DNA from: Opitutaceae bacterium
GTDB lineage: Bacteria > Verrucomicrobiota > Verrucomicrobiia > Opitutales > Opitutaceae
Direction of reading: 5' to 3'
Assembly: GCA_016795545.1 (NCBI GenBank)
Contig: JAEUGX010000020.1
Coordinates: forward strand, 1-64,000
DNA: 64,000 bases
Shown: one piece after another, positions 26,270-34,922 of the stretch
How the letters are laid out: each line of letters opens with the position of its first letter
Numbering within the stretch: the stretch's first letter is position 1
Notes under the pieces: model-generated
The model's database searches: none
What the model was told of the DNA's origin: nothing
What the model saw: only the letters and a program-made list of their open reading frames with translations
Position numbers and translations under genes: made by a program

Positions 26270-27484
26270 ATGCATGAGGTAAAAAACACCCAGCGCGCCC
26301 TGGTGCGGATCGGCTACGATGGAAGCGTTTACAAGACCTTCCGCGGTCCGCAGGCCTTTGCCCGGTTCACCAACGAAGTGCGGGTGCTGCGGCACCTGGA
26401 GCGTCGCGGCTGCGGGTTCGTGCCCCGGCTCCTGGAGGTCGACGAGCCGGGCATGCGGATCGTGACCACCAACTGCGGCTCGAGGGTCGAGCAGGTGAAT
26501 CCGGAGCGCATGCGGGAGCTGTTCGCCGAGCTGGAGAGCTTCGGGGTGAAGCACGACGATCCCGAGATCCGGAACATCACCTACCGCAAGAGCGACGGCC
26601 GGTTCTGCATCATCGATTTCGAGTTCGCGACCCTGCTCGACGAGGCGGGCCCGGCCGACCGGCCGACGGCGCCGACGCTGCGCTGGTCGGGCCAGACGCA
26701 CATCGGCAAGGTGCGGACGAACAACGAGGACACCTTCCTCGCCCTGGAATTCGACGGCCGGGAGGTGCGCTACCTCGGCAAGCTCGGCGAGGGTTCTCCT
26801 GAGCTCACGGACTATGTCTTCGCCGTCAGCGACGGCATGGGCGGGGCCAACTCAGGCGAGTTCGCGAGCCGGATCACGAAGGACAAGATCACCCATCTCC
26901 TGCCCAAGGGCTTCCGCACGGCGGCGCCCGGACCGGGCTCCGGTTACGACGCCACCCTCCTCGAGCTCTTCCATGCCATCCACCACGACCTGCTCAAGCT
27001 GGGCGAGTCCTACGAGGAGTGCCGCGGCATGGGCACCACCCTGAGTCTCGGCTGGTTCACGCCGGGCTGGGTCTATTTCGGCCACATCGGCGACAGCCGG
27101 ATCTACCACCTCCCGCAGGCGGGCGGCATCACCCAGATCACCCACGATCACACCCACGTCGGCTGGCTGCGGCGCAACGGCCGGCTCAACGAGCGCGAGG
27201 CGCGGAACCACCCGATGCGCAACGCACTGCACCAGTCGCTGGGCGCCGGGCACCAGTTCCTGGAACCGCAGGTCGGCGCGCTGCCGTGCGCGCCGGGCGA
27301 CCGGTTCCTGCTGTGTTCGGACGGGTTGATCGACGGGCTCTGGGACCGGCAGCTGGACGAGATTGTCCGCACGCCCGCCGCCGAACCGGTCGCGCGGCGG
27401 CTGATCACCGCCGCCCTCGAACGGGGCGGCAACGACAACCTGACCGCCCTCGTCGTCGAGGTCGCCGCGCCGGCCCCGCCATGA
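26270..27484 (+). CDS. Kinase-like domain fused to PP2C protein phosphatase
   Basis: 404 residues, two domains. Residues 10-125 resemble a minimal protein kinase: a lysine in VYKTF (22), a glutamate in FTNEVRVL (36), a catalytic-loop-like HDDPEIRNITY (H95, D97, N102) and DFE at 116-118 in place of DFG. Residues 140-400 form a PP2C phosphatase with all metal residues (VRTNNEDTF, VSDGMGGANSGEFAS, HIGDSRIYH, LCSDGLIDGL, GGNDNLTALVV). It is probably cytoplasmic, with no membrane helix. A kinase and phosphatase on one chain could write and erase the same mark. Whether the small kinase part is active is unknown. Confidence 0.85.
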   Translation: MHEVKNTQRALVRIGYDGSVYKTFRGPQAFARFTNEVRVLRHLERRGCGFVPRLLEVDEPGMRIVTTNCGSRVEQVNPERMRELFAELESFGVKHDDPEIRNITYRKSDGRFCIIDFEFATLLDEAGPADRPTAPTLRWSGQTHIGKVRTNNEDTFLALEFDGREVRYLGKLGEGSPELTDYVFAVSDGMGGANSGEFASRITKDKITHLLPKGFRTAAPGPGSGYDATLLELFHAIHHDLLKLGESYEECRGMGTTLSLGWFTPGWVYFGHIGDSRIYHLPQAGGITQITHDHTHVGWLRRNGRLNEREARNHPMRNALHQSLGAGHQFLEPQVGALPCAPGDRFLLCSDGLIDGLWDRQLDEIVRTPAAEPVARRLITAALERGGNDNLTALVVEVAAPAPP

Positions 27485-27837
27485 CCCGGGTGTTCGTTTA
27501 CGGCACCCTCATGCGGGGCGGCAGCAACCACGCGTTCCTGTCCGGCCAGCGCTTCGTCGCCGCGGCCCGCACCCCCGCGGGCTACACCCTCTTCGCCCTC
27601 GAAGGCTACCCGGGGATGGTCCGCGCCGCCGCGGACCGCGCCGGGGTCCGCGGCGAGCTCTGGACCGTGGACGACGCGTGCCTGCGGGAGCTGGACGCGC
27701 TGGAGGGCGTGGCGGAGGGCCTCTACGAGCGGGCGACGATCCGGCTCGCCGAGCCGCCGGGCGTCACCGCCGACACCTACCTTTACCGGCGGGACTTGAC
27801 GGGCCGGCCGCCGCTCGGCGACTCCTGGCCCGGGTAG
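27481..27837 (+). CDS. Gamma-glutamylcyclotransferase-like (GGCT/AIG2) protein
   Basis: 118 residues; the ATG overlaps the stop of the kinase-phosphatase gene (ATGA), which implies translational coupling. The GGCT fold is shown by RVFVYGTLMRGGSNHAFL and by the catalytic glutamate in ELDALEGV. Family members release 5-oxoproline from gamma-glutamyl amines or dipeptides, but many bacterial members have unknown substrates. Coupling with a protein phosphatase could be a simple operon accident. Confidence 0.9.
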   Translation: MTRVFVYGTLMRGGSNHAFLSGQRFVAAARTPAGYTLFALEGYPGMVRAAADRAGVRGELWTVDDACLRELDALEGVAEGLYERATIRLAEPPGVTADTYLYRRDLTGRPPLGDSWPG

Positions 27838-27847
27838 GCGGCCCAGG

Positions 27848-29331
27848 TCACGGCTTCATGGCCGACTTCGGCAGGCGGCGCACCGTCACGAAGCGCGCGC
27901 GAAAGAGCTCCTCCATGGCCTCGCGCACGGGCGCCGGGATGCGGTTGACCAGTTCGTCCATCGGCGGCAGCGGGGCGCCGTTCTCCTCGTCCGCGCCGGC
28001 AGCCGGCGCCGCGACCGGAACCGCGCCGTCCAGCCGCTGCTCGGCGAGGAAGGCGCTTTCCTCCTCCGCGGTCGGCCCGACCGGGGCGCCGTCGTCGTCG
28101 GGCGGCACCGCGAGGGCGGCCGGGAGCGCCGCCGCGGGCGCGGGGAGGGCGGCCTTGTTCCCGGACGGCGCCGGATCAGCCGCCGGGGTCAGCCGTTTTT
28201 TTTTGAGCCGTCGTCGGGCAGGCTCTCGGCCAGGCCGGCGATCTCCTTGATCAGCGAGTCGATGGCCCGGGCGCGGCTGGCCTCGACGGCCTTGAGCAGC
28301 GCCACCTCGAAGTTCACCTTTTCCGACAGGCCGTGCTTCACGCCGCCCTCGCCCTCGCGCAGGCCGTCGAGCAGGCGCGTCAGCTGCTCGGTGGTCATGA
28401 CGGTGCCGAGCCGCTCGCTCCGTCCGCCCTGGGCGACGGCGTCGAGCAGCGCCTGCCGCACCTGCGCCTGCAGGTCCACGAGCAGGCGGTAGAGGTCGCG
28501 GCCGTTTTCGTCGCACTCGTCCACGAGCGCGACGATTTTCCGGTGGTCGCCGGCCGCGAGCGCGGCGGCGAGTTCGGCGACCTTGGCGCCGGCCACGAGC
28601 CCGTAGACGTCGAGCACGTCGGCCTCGCCGACTTCCTGGCCGCAGAACGAGATCATCTGGTCAAAAATCGACTGGGCGTCGCGCATGCCGCCGTCGGCCA
28701 GGCGCGCGATGCTGGCGAGCGCGGCCTCGCCGACCTTGATCTTCTCGGCGGCGGCGATCTGCTGCAGCCGCTGCACGATCAGCTCGGCGGGGATCGGCTT
28801 CAGGTCGAAACGCTGGCAGCGCGAGATGATCGTCGGCAGCACCTTCTGCACCTCCGTGGTCGCGAAGATGAACTTCGCGTGCGCCGGGGGCTCCTCCAGC
28901 GTCTTCAGCAGCGCGTTGAAGGCCGCCGTCGACAGCATGTGCACCTCGTCGATGATGTAGACCTTGTACCGGCCCTGCGCCGGCGCGTAGCGCACGGTGT
29001 CGCGCAGTTCCCGCACCTGCTCGACGCCGTTGTTCGAGGCGCCGTCGATCTCGATCACGTCCAGGCACGAGCCGTCGGCGATGGACCGGGCGATCGGGTC
29101 GGCGGGGTCGAAATCGGCCTTGGGGCCGCCGGTGGCGTTCAACGCCTTGGCGAAGATCCGGGCGGTGCTCGTCTTGCCCGTGCCGCGCGGGCCGACGAAG
29201 AGGTAGGCGTGGGCGATGCGGTTCCGGGCGATCGCGTTCTTCAGCGTCCGCACCACGTGGTCCTGCCCGACGACATCGTCGAAGGTCTGCGGGCGCCACT
29301 TGCGGGCGATGACTTGGTAGGCGGAGGACAT
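27848..29331 (-). CDS. dnaX: DNA polymerase III subunit gamma/tau, expressed through a -1 shift at an A9 run
   Basis: Zero frame: ATG 29331 to the stop at 28189, 380 residues. It has a Walker [10 protein letters not shown], a DEVHML box and the clamp-loader motifs up to the start of domain IV. Right before that stop the minus strand has nine A (positions 28204-28196). The -1 frame runs on from there to 27848 and adds 115 residues, ending [23 protein letters not shown], so the shifted product has 494 residues. The short form would be gamma-like, the long form tau-like with the part that binds polymerase and helicase. The alternative is a single-base sequencing error. No ybaB-recR follows. Confidence 0.9.
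28196..28204 (-). promoter_or_regulatory. A9 slippery run in dnaX
   Basis: Nine consecutive T on the plus strand give A9 in dnaX mRNA: zero frame TCA AAA AAA AAC, then GGC TGA. A slip of one base backwards (or an extra A made by the polymerase) enters the long frame. A GC-rich hairpin can form about 10 bases downstream (around 28155-28185), as in known frameshift signals. Confidence 0.75.
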
Positions 29332-29425
29332 GCGATGCCGAGATGAAGGGAGCGGAGTGGGACCGGGGCAAGCCCGCTCGCGCGGGCGGGCGGACCCGCC
29401 CTCCGCCGCCGCGAGAAAGTGGGGT

Positions 29426-29521
29426 GGCCAGGCACTCCACGGCACTGGTAGGACGTCGTCACCGTTGCTGCCTTCCGGCCCTGGCGGGGTTCACGCGCCT
29501 GCCCATGCATGGCGCCTGGCC
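29426..29521 (-). ncRNA. ffs: Signal recognition particle 4.5S RNA
   Basis: On the minus strand the conserved Ffh-binding domain IV is present as CAGGGCCGGAAGGCAGCA (about 29479-29462). The two ends (29514-29521 and 29426-29433) pair perfectly as GGCCAGGC/GCCTGGCC, giving a 96-base hairpin of the bacterial small type without an Alu domain. It lies between the Spy-like gene and dnaX, transcribed towards dnaX; ffs next to dnaX is a common arrangement. Exact ends may lie a few bases outside. Confidence 0.9.
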
Positions 29522-29581
29522 AGGGCGGAACGTAGGCCGCACCCCTCCCCTTTCAACTAAAATAAAGAAAACCGGCGCGGC

Positions 29582-30040
29582 TCAGCCGCCGTCCGGCGGC
29601 GGGGGCGGCCGCTCCCCTTCAGGCCGCTCCTTGGCCGGGCGCGGGCCGCCGCCGGAGCGCTCGAGGTTGAACTTGCGGGCGCGCTCGCGGAATTCGCGGT
29701 TCATCTGCTCGAACTTGGCCTTCTGCTCCGGCGTCAGCTGCGCGGCGATCTCGCGCTCCATGCGCTCGAACACCTGCCGCGTCTCCGCCAGCGAGCTGGC
29801 GCGGACGCGGTTCAACTCCTCCATGTTCCGGCGCACGATCGGCTTCACCTGCTCCTCCTGCGCCGGCGTCAGCTCGAGGCGCTCGGCCAGCCGCTTGAGG
29901 TGGCGCGGCGCCCACTGCTCCGGCCCCGGCCGGTTGGCCAGCTTTTCGCGCAGGTAGCGCTGGGTGACGAAGCTGCCGGTCACGCCGCCGGCCACGAAGA
30001 TGCCGACGAGCACGACGATGACTTTCCAGGTCTGGTTCAT
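29582..30040 (-). CDS. Membrane-anchored Spy/CnrX-like (periplasmic heavy-metal sensor type) protein
   Basis: 152 residues from ATG 30040. One N-terminal transmembrane helix (VIVVLVGIFVAGGVTGSFV) is followed by a helical periplasmic domain with the LTxxQ-type repeats of the CpxP/Spy/CnrX group: RLELTPAQEEQVKPIV and AQLTPEQKAKFEQMNREF. The tail is rich in proline. In CnrX-type systems such a protein senses metals and holds an ECF sigma factor together with a small membrane protein, which matches the order here: sigma, 95-residue membrane protein, this gene. Metal specificity is unknown; few histidines are visible. Confidence 0.8.
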   Translation of the reverse strand: MNQTWKVIVVLVGIFVAGGVTGSFVTQRYLREKLANRPGPEQWAPRHLKRLAERLELTPAQEEQVKPIVRRNMEELNRVRASSLAETRQVFERMEREIAAQLTPEQKAKFEQMNREFRERARKFNLERSGGGPRPAKERPEGERPPPPPDGG

Positions 30041-30041
30041 C

Positions 30042-30329
30042 TCAGGAGAGGTCGAGCAGCTCGCCGACCGTGTCGCCGGCCGCGAGCTCGTCGACGGTTT
30101 CCGGCGGCATGACGAGGTTGAACGTGATGGCCGCGACGCCGCAGGCCGCCGCCACGGCCAGGCCGCGCAGGCCGAACCGCTCGAGGGCCGCCCACGGCCC
30201 CGCCGGGGCCGCGGCCGCCTGGGCCGCCACGCGGACGGCAAATCCGTACGGGATGCCGGGAGCGGGCTCGGCGGGCGCCGAGCGCGCCGCCGCGGTGAGC
30301 TTCCGCCACTGATCGTCGAATCGGTTCAT
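30042..30329 (-). CDS. Small membrane protein, candidate anti-sigma factor
   Basis: 95 residues. The ATG overlaps the stop of the sigma gene (ATGA), so the two are translationally coupled. A short cytoplasmic part (MNRFDDQWRKLTAAARS) precedes one hydrophobic helix (LRGLAVAAACGVAAITFNLVM) and a short outer tail ending in TVGELLDLS. No zinc-binding HxxxCxxC is seen. Size, topology and place fit a CnrY-like anti-sigma peptide. This is inferred from context, since no family signature is obvious. Confidence 0.7.
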   Translation of the reverse strand: MNRFDDQWRKLTAAARSAPAEPAPGIPYGFAVRVAAQAAAAPAGPWAALERFGLRGLAVAAACGVAAITFNLVMPPETVDELAAGDTVGELLDLS

Positions 30330-30913
30330 GATTTCTCCTTGCTTTGTAGTTCCTGGAAGAGCTTTTGCAATTTCCGTCGGGCGCGGAAGGCGCGCACCTT
30401 CACCAGCGTCTGGTTCCAGCCGGTCTGCGCGCTGATCTCCGCGATCGTCTTCTGCTCGAGGTCGAGCAGCCGGATGACCAGCTGGTCGTCCGGCTTCAGC
30501 TGCGCCAGCAGCTTGTCCACCAGCTCGCGGGCCGCCATTGCCTGGCCCGGAGCGATGTCGCGGTCGTCGCTCAGGACGCTGTCCAGCACGACCGCCTCGT
30601 TCTCCGACAGGTCCGCCCAGCGGAACTCCGGACGGCGCTTCTGCGCGCGCAACTGGTCGATGCACGTCGTCACCGCGATGCGGGACACCCAGTGCGGGAA
30701 CGGGACGGCGCCCTGGTACTGGTCGAGCCGGGTGAACATTTTCAGGAAGATGTCCTGCGCCAGATCCTCCTCGGCGACCCGCCGCGGCAGGTGGGAGCGG
30801 ACGATGCGGATGACCAGGGGGTAGAGATGCTCGACCAGCTGGCGGGCCGCCGTCTGGTCGCGCTGGCGGACCCGTTCAAGGCAACCGACAAGGTCGAACG
30901 ATTCATCAGCCAT
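30326..30913 (-). CDS. ECF-family RNA polymerase sigma factor
   Basis: About 195 residues from ATG 30913. Region 2 is visible in YPLVIRIVRSHLPRRVAEEDL, AQDIFLKMFTRLDQY and HWVSRIAVTTCIDQLRAQKR. Region 4 reads LKPDDQLVIRLLDLEQKTIAEI, then a helix-turn-helix TGWNQTLVKVRAFRARRKL. It heads a three-gene operon with a small membrane protein and a Spy/CnrX-like protein, a layout known from metal- and envelope-stress sigma factors. A start at 30943 is also open. Confidence 0.9.
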   Translation of the reverse strand: MADESFDLVGCLERVRQRDQTAARQLVEHLYPLVIRIVRSHLPRRVAEEDLAQDIFLKMFTRLDQYQGAVPFPHWVSRIAVTTCIDQLRAQKRRPEFRWADLSENEAVVLDSVLSDDRDIAPGQAMAARELVDKLLAQLKPDDQLVIRLLDLEQKTIAEISAQTGWNQTLVKVRAFRARRKLQKLFQELQSKEKS

Positions 30914-31048
30914 GGAGTTGTGCAATAATTCGGCACACCGCATGTGACGGCGGGGCCGCCCGGCGAGTTACCGGGAATCGCGGCGGGGCGAAGGTCTTGG
31001 CCGGCCACGGGAAACGGCGGCCGGCCCGCCGATCGTCCGGTGACGGCG

Positions 31049-32188
31049 TCATGCTCGGTCGACCTTGTAGAACATCCAGAGCCCGAGGGCCTGGAACGTC
31101 AGGTTGGGCAGCCACATGAGCAGGTCCGGGCGCAGGCCCGGCTGGTTGTCGAACCAACCCGCCATGACGGTGGCGAAGTAGTAGCCGAGCGCCAGCAGCA
31201 GGCCGAGGCCGAGGTTGGCGGACGTCTCCTTCCGCGACACCTTGATGCCGAGGGGAATCGCGACGAGCGCGAATGACAGCACGGAAAACGCGGTGGCGAA
31301 CTTCTCTTGGATCACGATCTGGACGCGCATCCGCTTGGTGGCGCGCTCCGCCGCCGGCACGGCCGGATCCGGCCGGCCCAGCCGGCGCCATTCCTCGATC
31401 AGCTGGCTGAAGGTGTACCATTTCAGCTTCTTCTGCACGATGCGCTCGCCGGTGATCCGGTTCAGCGGCAGGTCAAACGTCGCCTGGTCCGACGAGGCGG
31501 CGCCGCGCGCCTCGGAGAAATCCTCCGGGTCGCGGGGATCGCGCAGCTCGGCCTGCGCCCGCTGCAGCGTCAGCACCAGCTTGTTGTTGGCCTCGTCGAA
31601 GCGCAGCAGGCCGACGTCGGCCCGCGCGAACCGCTTCACCCGGTTCTGGGCGTCGAGCTCCCACAGCCAAAAGTCGCGCAGGACCATGTCGTTCTTCTCG
31701 CCGACGTAGATCACCACCCCGGGAAAGTCGCGGATGAACGTCCGCGGCACGATGAAGCTGAGCGGGTTCGCCTTGATCGCCTCGGCGAACACCCGCTGGT
31801 AGGCCAGGCGCGCCGTGGGCATGAACTCGAAGTTGATCACCACCCCCAGCGCCACGCCGAAGAGGGCAAAGCACAGGATCGGCGCCGACAGCCAGGCCAC
31901 GCTCACGCCCGACGAGCGCAGCGCCGTGATCTCGCGGTCGGACGACATGCGGCCCAGCACGAGCAGAATGCCCGTGAGCATGCCCATCGGCAGCGCGTAC
32001 GAGACCACGAACGGCACCAGCAGCCCGATCAGCTGCAGGAAGGTCTCGATCGCCAGCTGCCCGGCCAGCATCGGGCCCAGCAGGTCCCGCATGGCGTTGC
32101 CGATCATCAGCACGAAGGCAAAGAGCCCCACCGAGGCCGCGCATGTCGACACGACGTTGGCGAAAATATGCCGGTGGATCAGGTTCAT
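31049..32188 (-). CDS. LptF/LptG family LPS-export permease
   Basis: 379 residues from ATG 32188 (MNLIHRHIFANVV). The YjgP/YjgQ pattern is clear: three N-terminal membrane helices, a periplasmic beta-jellyroll-like middle (about 110-265), then three C-terminal helices (SVLSFALVAIPLGIKVSRKET, LGLGLLLALGYYFATVM). YALPMGMLTGILLVLGRMSSDREITALRSSG matches the coupling-helix region that docks on LptB. LptF and LptG extract LPS from the inner membrane. Which of the two this is cannot be told; the second copy lies outside the window. Confidence 0.9.
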   Translation of the reverse strand: MNLIHRHIFANVVSTCAASVGLFAFVLMIGNAMRDLLGPMLAGQLAIETFLQLIGLLVPFVVSYALPMGMLTGILLVLGRMSSDREITALRSSGVSVAWLSAPILCFALFGVALGVVINFEFMPTARLAYQRVFAEAIKANPLSFIVPRTFIRDFPGVVIYVGEKNDMVLRDFWLWELDAQNRVKRFARADVGLLRFDEANNKLVLTLQRAQAELRDPRDPEDFSEARGAASSDQATFDLPLNRITGERIVQKKLKWYTFSQLIEEWRRLGRPDPAVPAAERATKRMRVQIVIQEKFATAFSVLSFALVAIPLGIKVSRKETSANLGLGLLLALGYYFATVMAGWFDNQPGLRPDLLMWLPNLTFQALGLWMFYKVDRA

Positions 32189-32297
32189 GCGGCGAGTGGA
32201 AGCGAAGGTTGAAGGTTGAAAGTCCGACCGCAACGCCCGACTTTCGGCTGGAGGCCAGCCCCCGCTGCCGCAACTTTCCGCCTTTCCGCCCGTCCCG

Positions 32298-33416
32298 ATG
32301 ACTTTCATGCCCGCCAAGCCCGCCATCCACGGCGAGACGCTCGACACCCTGACCGCCCGGCTGACCGCGGACGGCCACCCGGCCTTCCGCGCGCGGCAGG
32401 TCCTGGAATGGCTCTACAAGAAGCGCGTGCGCTCCTGGGCGGAGATGAGCAACCTTCCCCGCCCGCTGCGCGACTGGCTGGCGGCCACCTTCGAACTCGA
32501 CCCCACGGCGCTCGTGCTCTCCCGCCAGTCCGAGGACGTCACCGACAAGCTGCTGCTCGAGCTGGGCGACCGTTCGCTGATCGAGACCGTCATCATCCGC
32601 GCGCCGCAGCTCGGCGTCGGCCAGGAGAATTCACGCAAGACGATCTGCATCTCCACCCAGGTCGGCTGCGCCATGGGCTGCCGTTTCTGCGCCTCGGGCC
32701 TCGAAGGCCTGAAACGCAACCTCAGCGCCGGGGAGATCGTGCACCAGCTCATCCAGGTCTGCCGCCAGGAGGACAGCCGCACGCCGCGCGCCCGCGCCGA
32801 GCTGGCCTCCTTCGACAACCTCGTCGTCATGGGCATGGGCGAACCCCTGCACAACTACGACGCCATCATCCGCGCGCTCACCATCCTGAACGCCCCGTGG
32901 GGCCTCGGCTTCGGTGCCCGCCGGATCACCCTCTCGACCTCGGGCCTCGTGCCCCGGATCCGGCAGCTGGCGGACGAGCCGCTCGGCATCCGCCTCGCCA
33001 TCAGCCTCCACGGCGCCACCGACGAGGTCCGCGAACAGATCATGCCGGTCAACCGGCGCTGGCCGCTGCGCGAACTCATCCCCGCCGTCCGCGAGTTCAG
33101 CGAAAAGCAGGGCCGCATGGTGACCCTCGAGTTCATCCTGATCGAGGACGTCAACGACTCGCTCACCCAGGCCGAGAAGCTCCGCGACCTCGCCGCCGAC
33201 CTCCACGCCCACGTGAACCTGATTCCCTACAACACCGTCGATGGCCTGCCTTGGAAGCGGCCCAGCGTGCTCCGGCAGGAGAAATTCGCCCGCGTCCTCG
33301 CGGACGCCCGCGTCTCCGTCACCCTGCGACGCGAAAAGGGCCACGACATCGCCGCCGCCTGCGGCCAGCTGCGACTGAAAACCGAACGCCAACGCGAGCC
33401 CAGCACCACGGCCTGA
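32298..33416 (+). CDS. rlmN: Dual-specificity 23S rRNA/tRNA (adenine-C2)-methyltransferase RlmN
   Basis: 372 residues. The radical-SAM cluster motif is CAMGCRFC (CxxxCxxC) after TICISTQVG, and VVMGMGEPLHNYD and ITLSTSGLVPRI follow as in E. coli RlmN. The enzyme methylates C2 of A2503 in 23S rRNA and A37 of some tRNAs, using a methyl-cysteine intermediate; the C-terminal cysteine is in AACGQL. Starts at 32298 and 32307 are both open. It diverges from the LptF/G gene and seems to be transcribed alone. Confidence 0.96.
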   Translation: MTFMPAKPAIHGETLDTLTARLTADGHPAFRARQVLEWLYKKRVRSWAEMSNLPRPLRDWLAATFELDPTALVLSRQSEDVTDKLLLELGDRSLIETVIIRAPQLGVGQENSRKTICISTQVGCAMGCRFCASGLEGLKRNLSAGEIVHQLIQVCRQEDSRTPRARAELASFDNLVVMGMGEPLHNYDAIIRALTILNAPWGLGFGARRITLSTSGLVPRIRQLADEPLGIRLAISLHGATDEVREQIMPVNRRWPLRELIPAVREFSEKQGRMVTLEFILIEDVNDSLTQAEKLRDLAADLHAHVNLIPYNTVDGLPWKRPSVLRQEKFARVLADARVSVTLRREKGHDIAAACGQLRLKTERQREPSTTA

Positions 33417-33469
33417 CACCGCCCTCACCCCACCCCGCCCATCCCCACCAGTCCTCCCTACTGTCGGAA

Positions 33470-33505
33470 AGTTATTTCATAAACTATTATTCTATAATGT
33501 ATAAT
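33470..33505 (+). promoter_or_regulatory. AT-rich promoter region upstream of metF
   Basis: Two TATAAT boxes (33493-33498 and 33500-33505) lie in a sharply AT-rich stretch, about 85-95 bases before metF. No strong -35 is seen. The leader shows no riboswitch I recognise. Confidence 0.4.
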
Positions 33506-33588
33506 GGAAAATTCAAGCCAGTGAATACGTAGATTCGACCGCATCTTTATCTTTACATATCATCAAATACAGATGTATTGATGCAGAA

Positions 33589-34467
33589 ATGACGCCTGAT
33601 CGGCCCATCTCTGAATTGCTGGCTTCGAAGCGCACGGTGCGCTCGCTCGAATTTTTCCCGCCCAAGGACGAGGCGGGGGTCGACATGCTGCGGCAGACGG
33701 CGACCGCCCTGAAGCGGATCGCACCCGATTTTGTCTCCGTGACCTATGGTGCCGGGGGCAGCACGCGCGAGCGCACGGCGCAGGTCAGCCGGCTGCTCCG
33801 GGAGGAGATCGGCTTCACCGTCATGCCCCATCTCACCTGCGTCGGGCACACGCGCGACGAGCTGAACGTGATCGCCGACCAGCTGCACGCGGCCGGCTAC
33901 CGCAACATCATGACCCTGCGCGGCGACCCGCCCAAGGGGCAGGCGGAATTTGTGCCGTACCCGGACGGGCTCCGCTATGCGAGCGACCTGGTGACGCTGC
34001 TGAAAGCGCGCCACGCGGATTTTTGCCTCGGCGTGGGCGGCTATCCCGAGAAGCATCCCGAGGCGCCGTCGCGCGAGGCGGACCTGCTGAACCTGAAGCG
34101 CAAGGTCGACGCAGGCGCGGCCTTCGTGACGACGCAGCTGTTCTTCGACAACGAGGTCTATTACCGCTTCGTCGACCGCTGCCTCGCGGCCGGCATCGCC
34201 GTGCCCGTGGTGCCCGGGATCATGCCGGTGCTCTCGCTCAAGCAGATCCAGCGTTTCACGTCGATGTGCGGGACCGCGCTGCCGGAGCGGCTGGTCCGCC
34301 GCCTCGAGGCGGCCGGCGACTCGCCCGAAATCGTCGAAACCATCGGCATCGACTGGGCGCTGGCGCAGATCCGAGACCTGGTCGCGCGCGGCGCGCCGGG
34401 CTACCACATCTACATCATGAACCGCGCGAAGAGCGCGCTGGCGCTGGCGGCCGGTCTCGCGGCCTGA
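33589..34467 (+). CDS. metF: Methylenetetrahydrofolate reductase
   Basis: 292 residues, the usual bacterial length. The N-terminus has SLEFFPPKDEAG, then VSVTYGAGGSTRERT, MPHLTCVG and ILRGDPPK-like sequence (MTLRGDPPKG), GVGGYPEKHPEAP and VTTQLFFDN, all hallmarks of MetF. The enzyme reduces 5,10-methylene- to 5-methyl-THF with NADH and FAD for methionine synthesis. It has its own AT-rich leader and converges with the SUI1 gene. Confidence 0.95.
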   Translation: MTPDRPISELLASKRTVRSLEFFPPKDEAGVDMLRQTATALKRIAPDFVSVTYGAGGSTRERTAQVSRLLREEIGFTVMPHLTCVGHTRDELNVIADQLHAAGYRNIMTLRGDPPKGQAEFVPYPDGLRYASDLVTLLKARHADFCLGVGGYPEKHPEAPSREADLLNLKRKVDAGAAFVTTQLFFDNEVYYRFVDRCLAAGIAVPVVPGIMPVLSLKQIQRFTSMCGTALPERLVRRLEAAGDSPEIVETIGIDWALAQIRDLVARGAPGYHIYIMNRAKSALALAAGLAA

Positions 34468-34482
34468 CGCCCGCGGCGCGCC

Positions 34483-34869
34483 TCAGCCGCCGGCGAACAC
34501 GGGGCGGAAGCCCGCCTCCGCGAGGATCCGCGCCACCGTCTCGCGCTGGTCGCCCTGGATCTCGATGTTGCCGTCCTTCACCGTGCCGCCGCAGCCGCAC
34601 GCCGCGCGCATTCGCTTCGCGAGGGCCTCCTTTTCGGGCAGCCCGATGCCGACGAAATTCATGGCCACCGTCACGGTCTTGCCACCGCGGCCGGCCGTGG
34701 TGCGCTTGATGTCGACCCGCCCCCGGTTCCTCGCCGCCGGCTTCTCCGTCGGGCGCGGCGCGACCGGCGGGCGCACGCCCGCCGGCAGCCCCGCGGCCTC
34801 GAGCCCCGCGAAAGGATTGGCACCCAGCGGCTGGCCGCCGTCGGTGGGAATCTTGTCGGATGCACTCAT
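34483..34869 (-). CDS. SUI1/eIF1-like (YciH family) translation factor
   Basis: 128 residues from ATG 34869. The SUI1 domain occupies the C-terminal half: VDIKRTTAGRGGKTVTVAMNF, then MRAACGCGGTVKDGNIEIQG. The last motif (CGCGGTVKDG.IEIQGD) is the family signature. The N-terminal 45 residues are proline-rich and unstructured. Bacterial YciH copies may influence start-codon choice. It is followed on its strand only by the convergent metF. Confidence 0.92.
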   Translation of the reverse strand: MSASDKIPTDGGQPLGANPFAGLEAAGLPAGVRPPVAPRPTEKPAARNRGRVDIKRTTAGRGGKTVTVAMNFVGIGLPEKEALAKRMRAACGCGGTVKDGNIEIQGDQRETVARILAEAGFRPVFAGG

Positions 34870-34922
34870 GGCCGGCAACTTGCCGGTCTCCCGGCCCAGG
34901 GTCTAGCGCCATCCGTTTTGTT

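Noticed and set aside
34023..34709. 228-codon plus-strand frame over metF and SUI1
   Set aside because: Out of frame with metF and antisense to SUI1; no motif.
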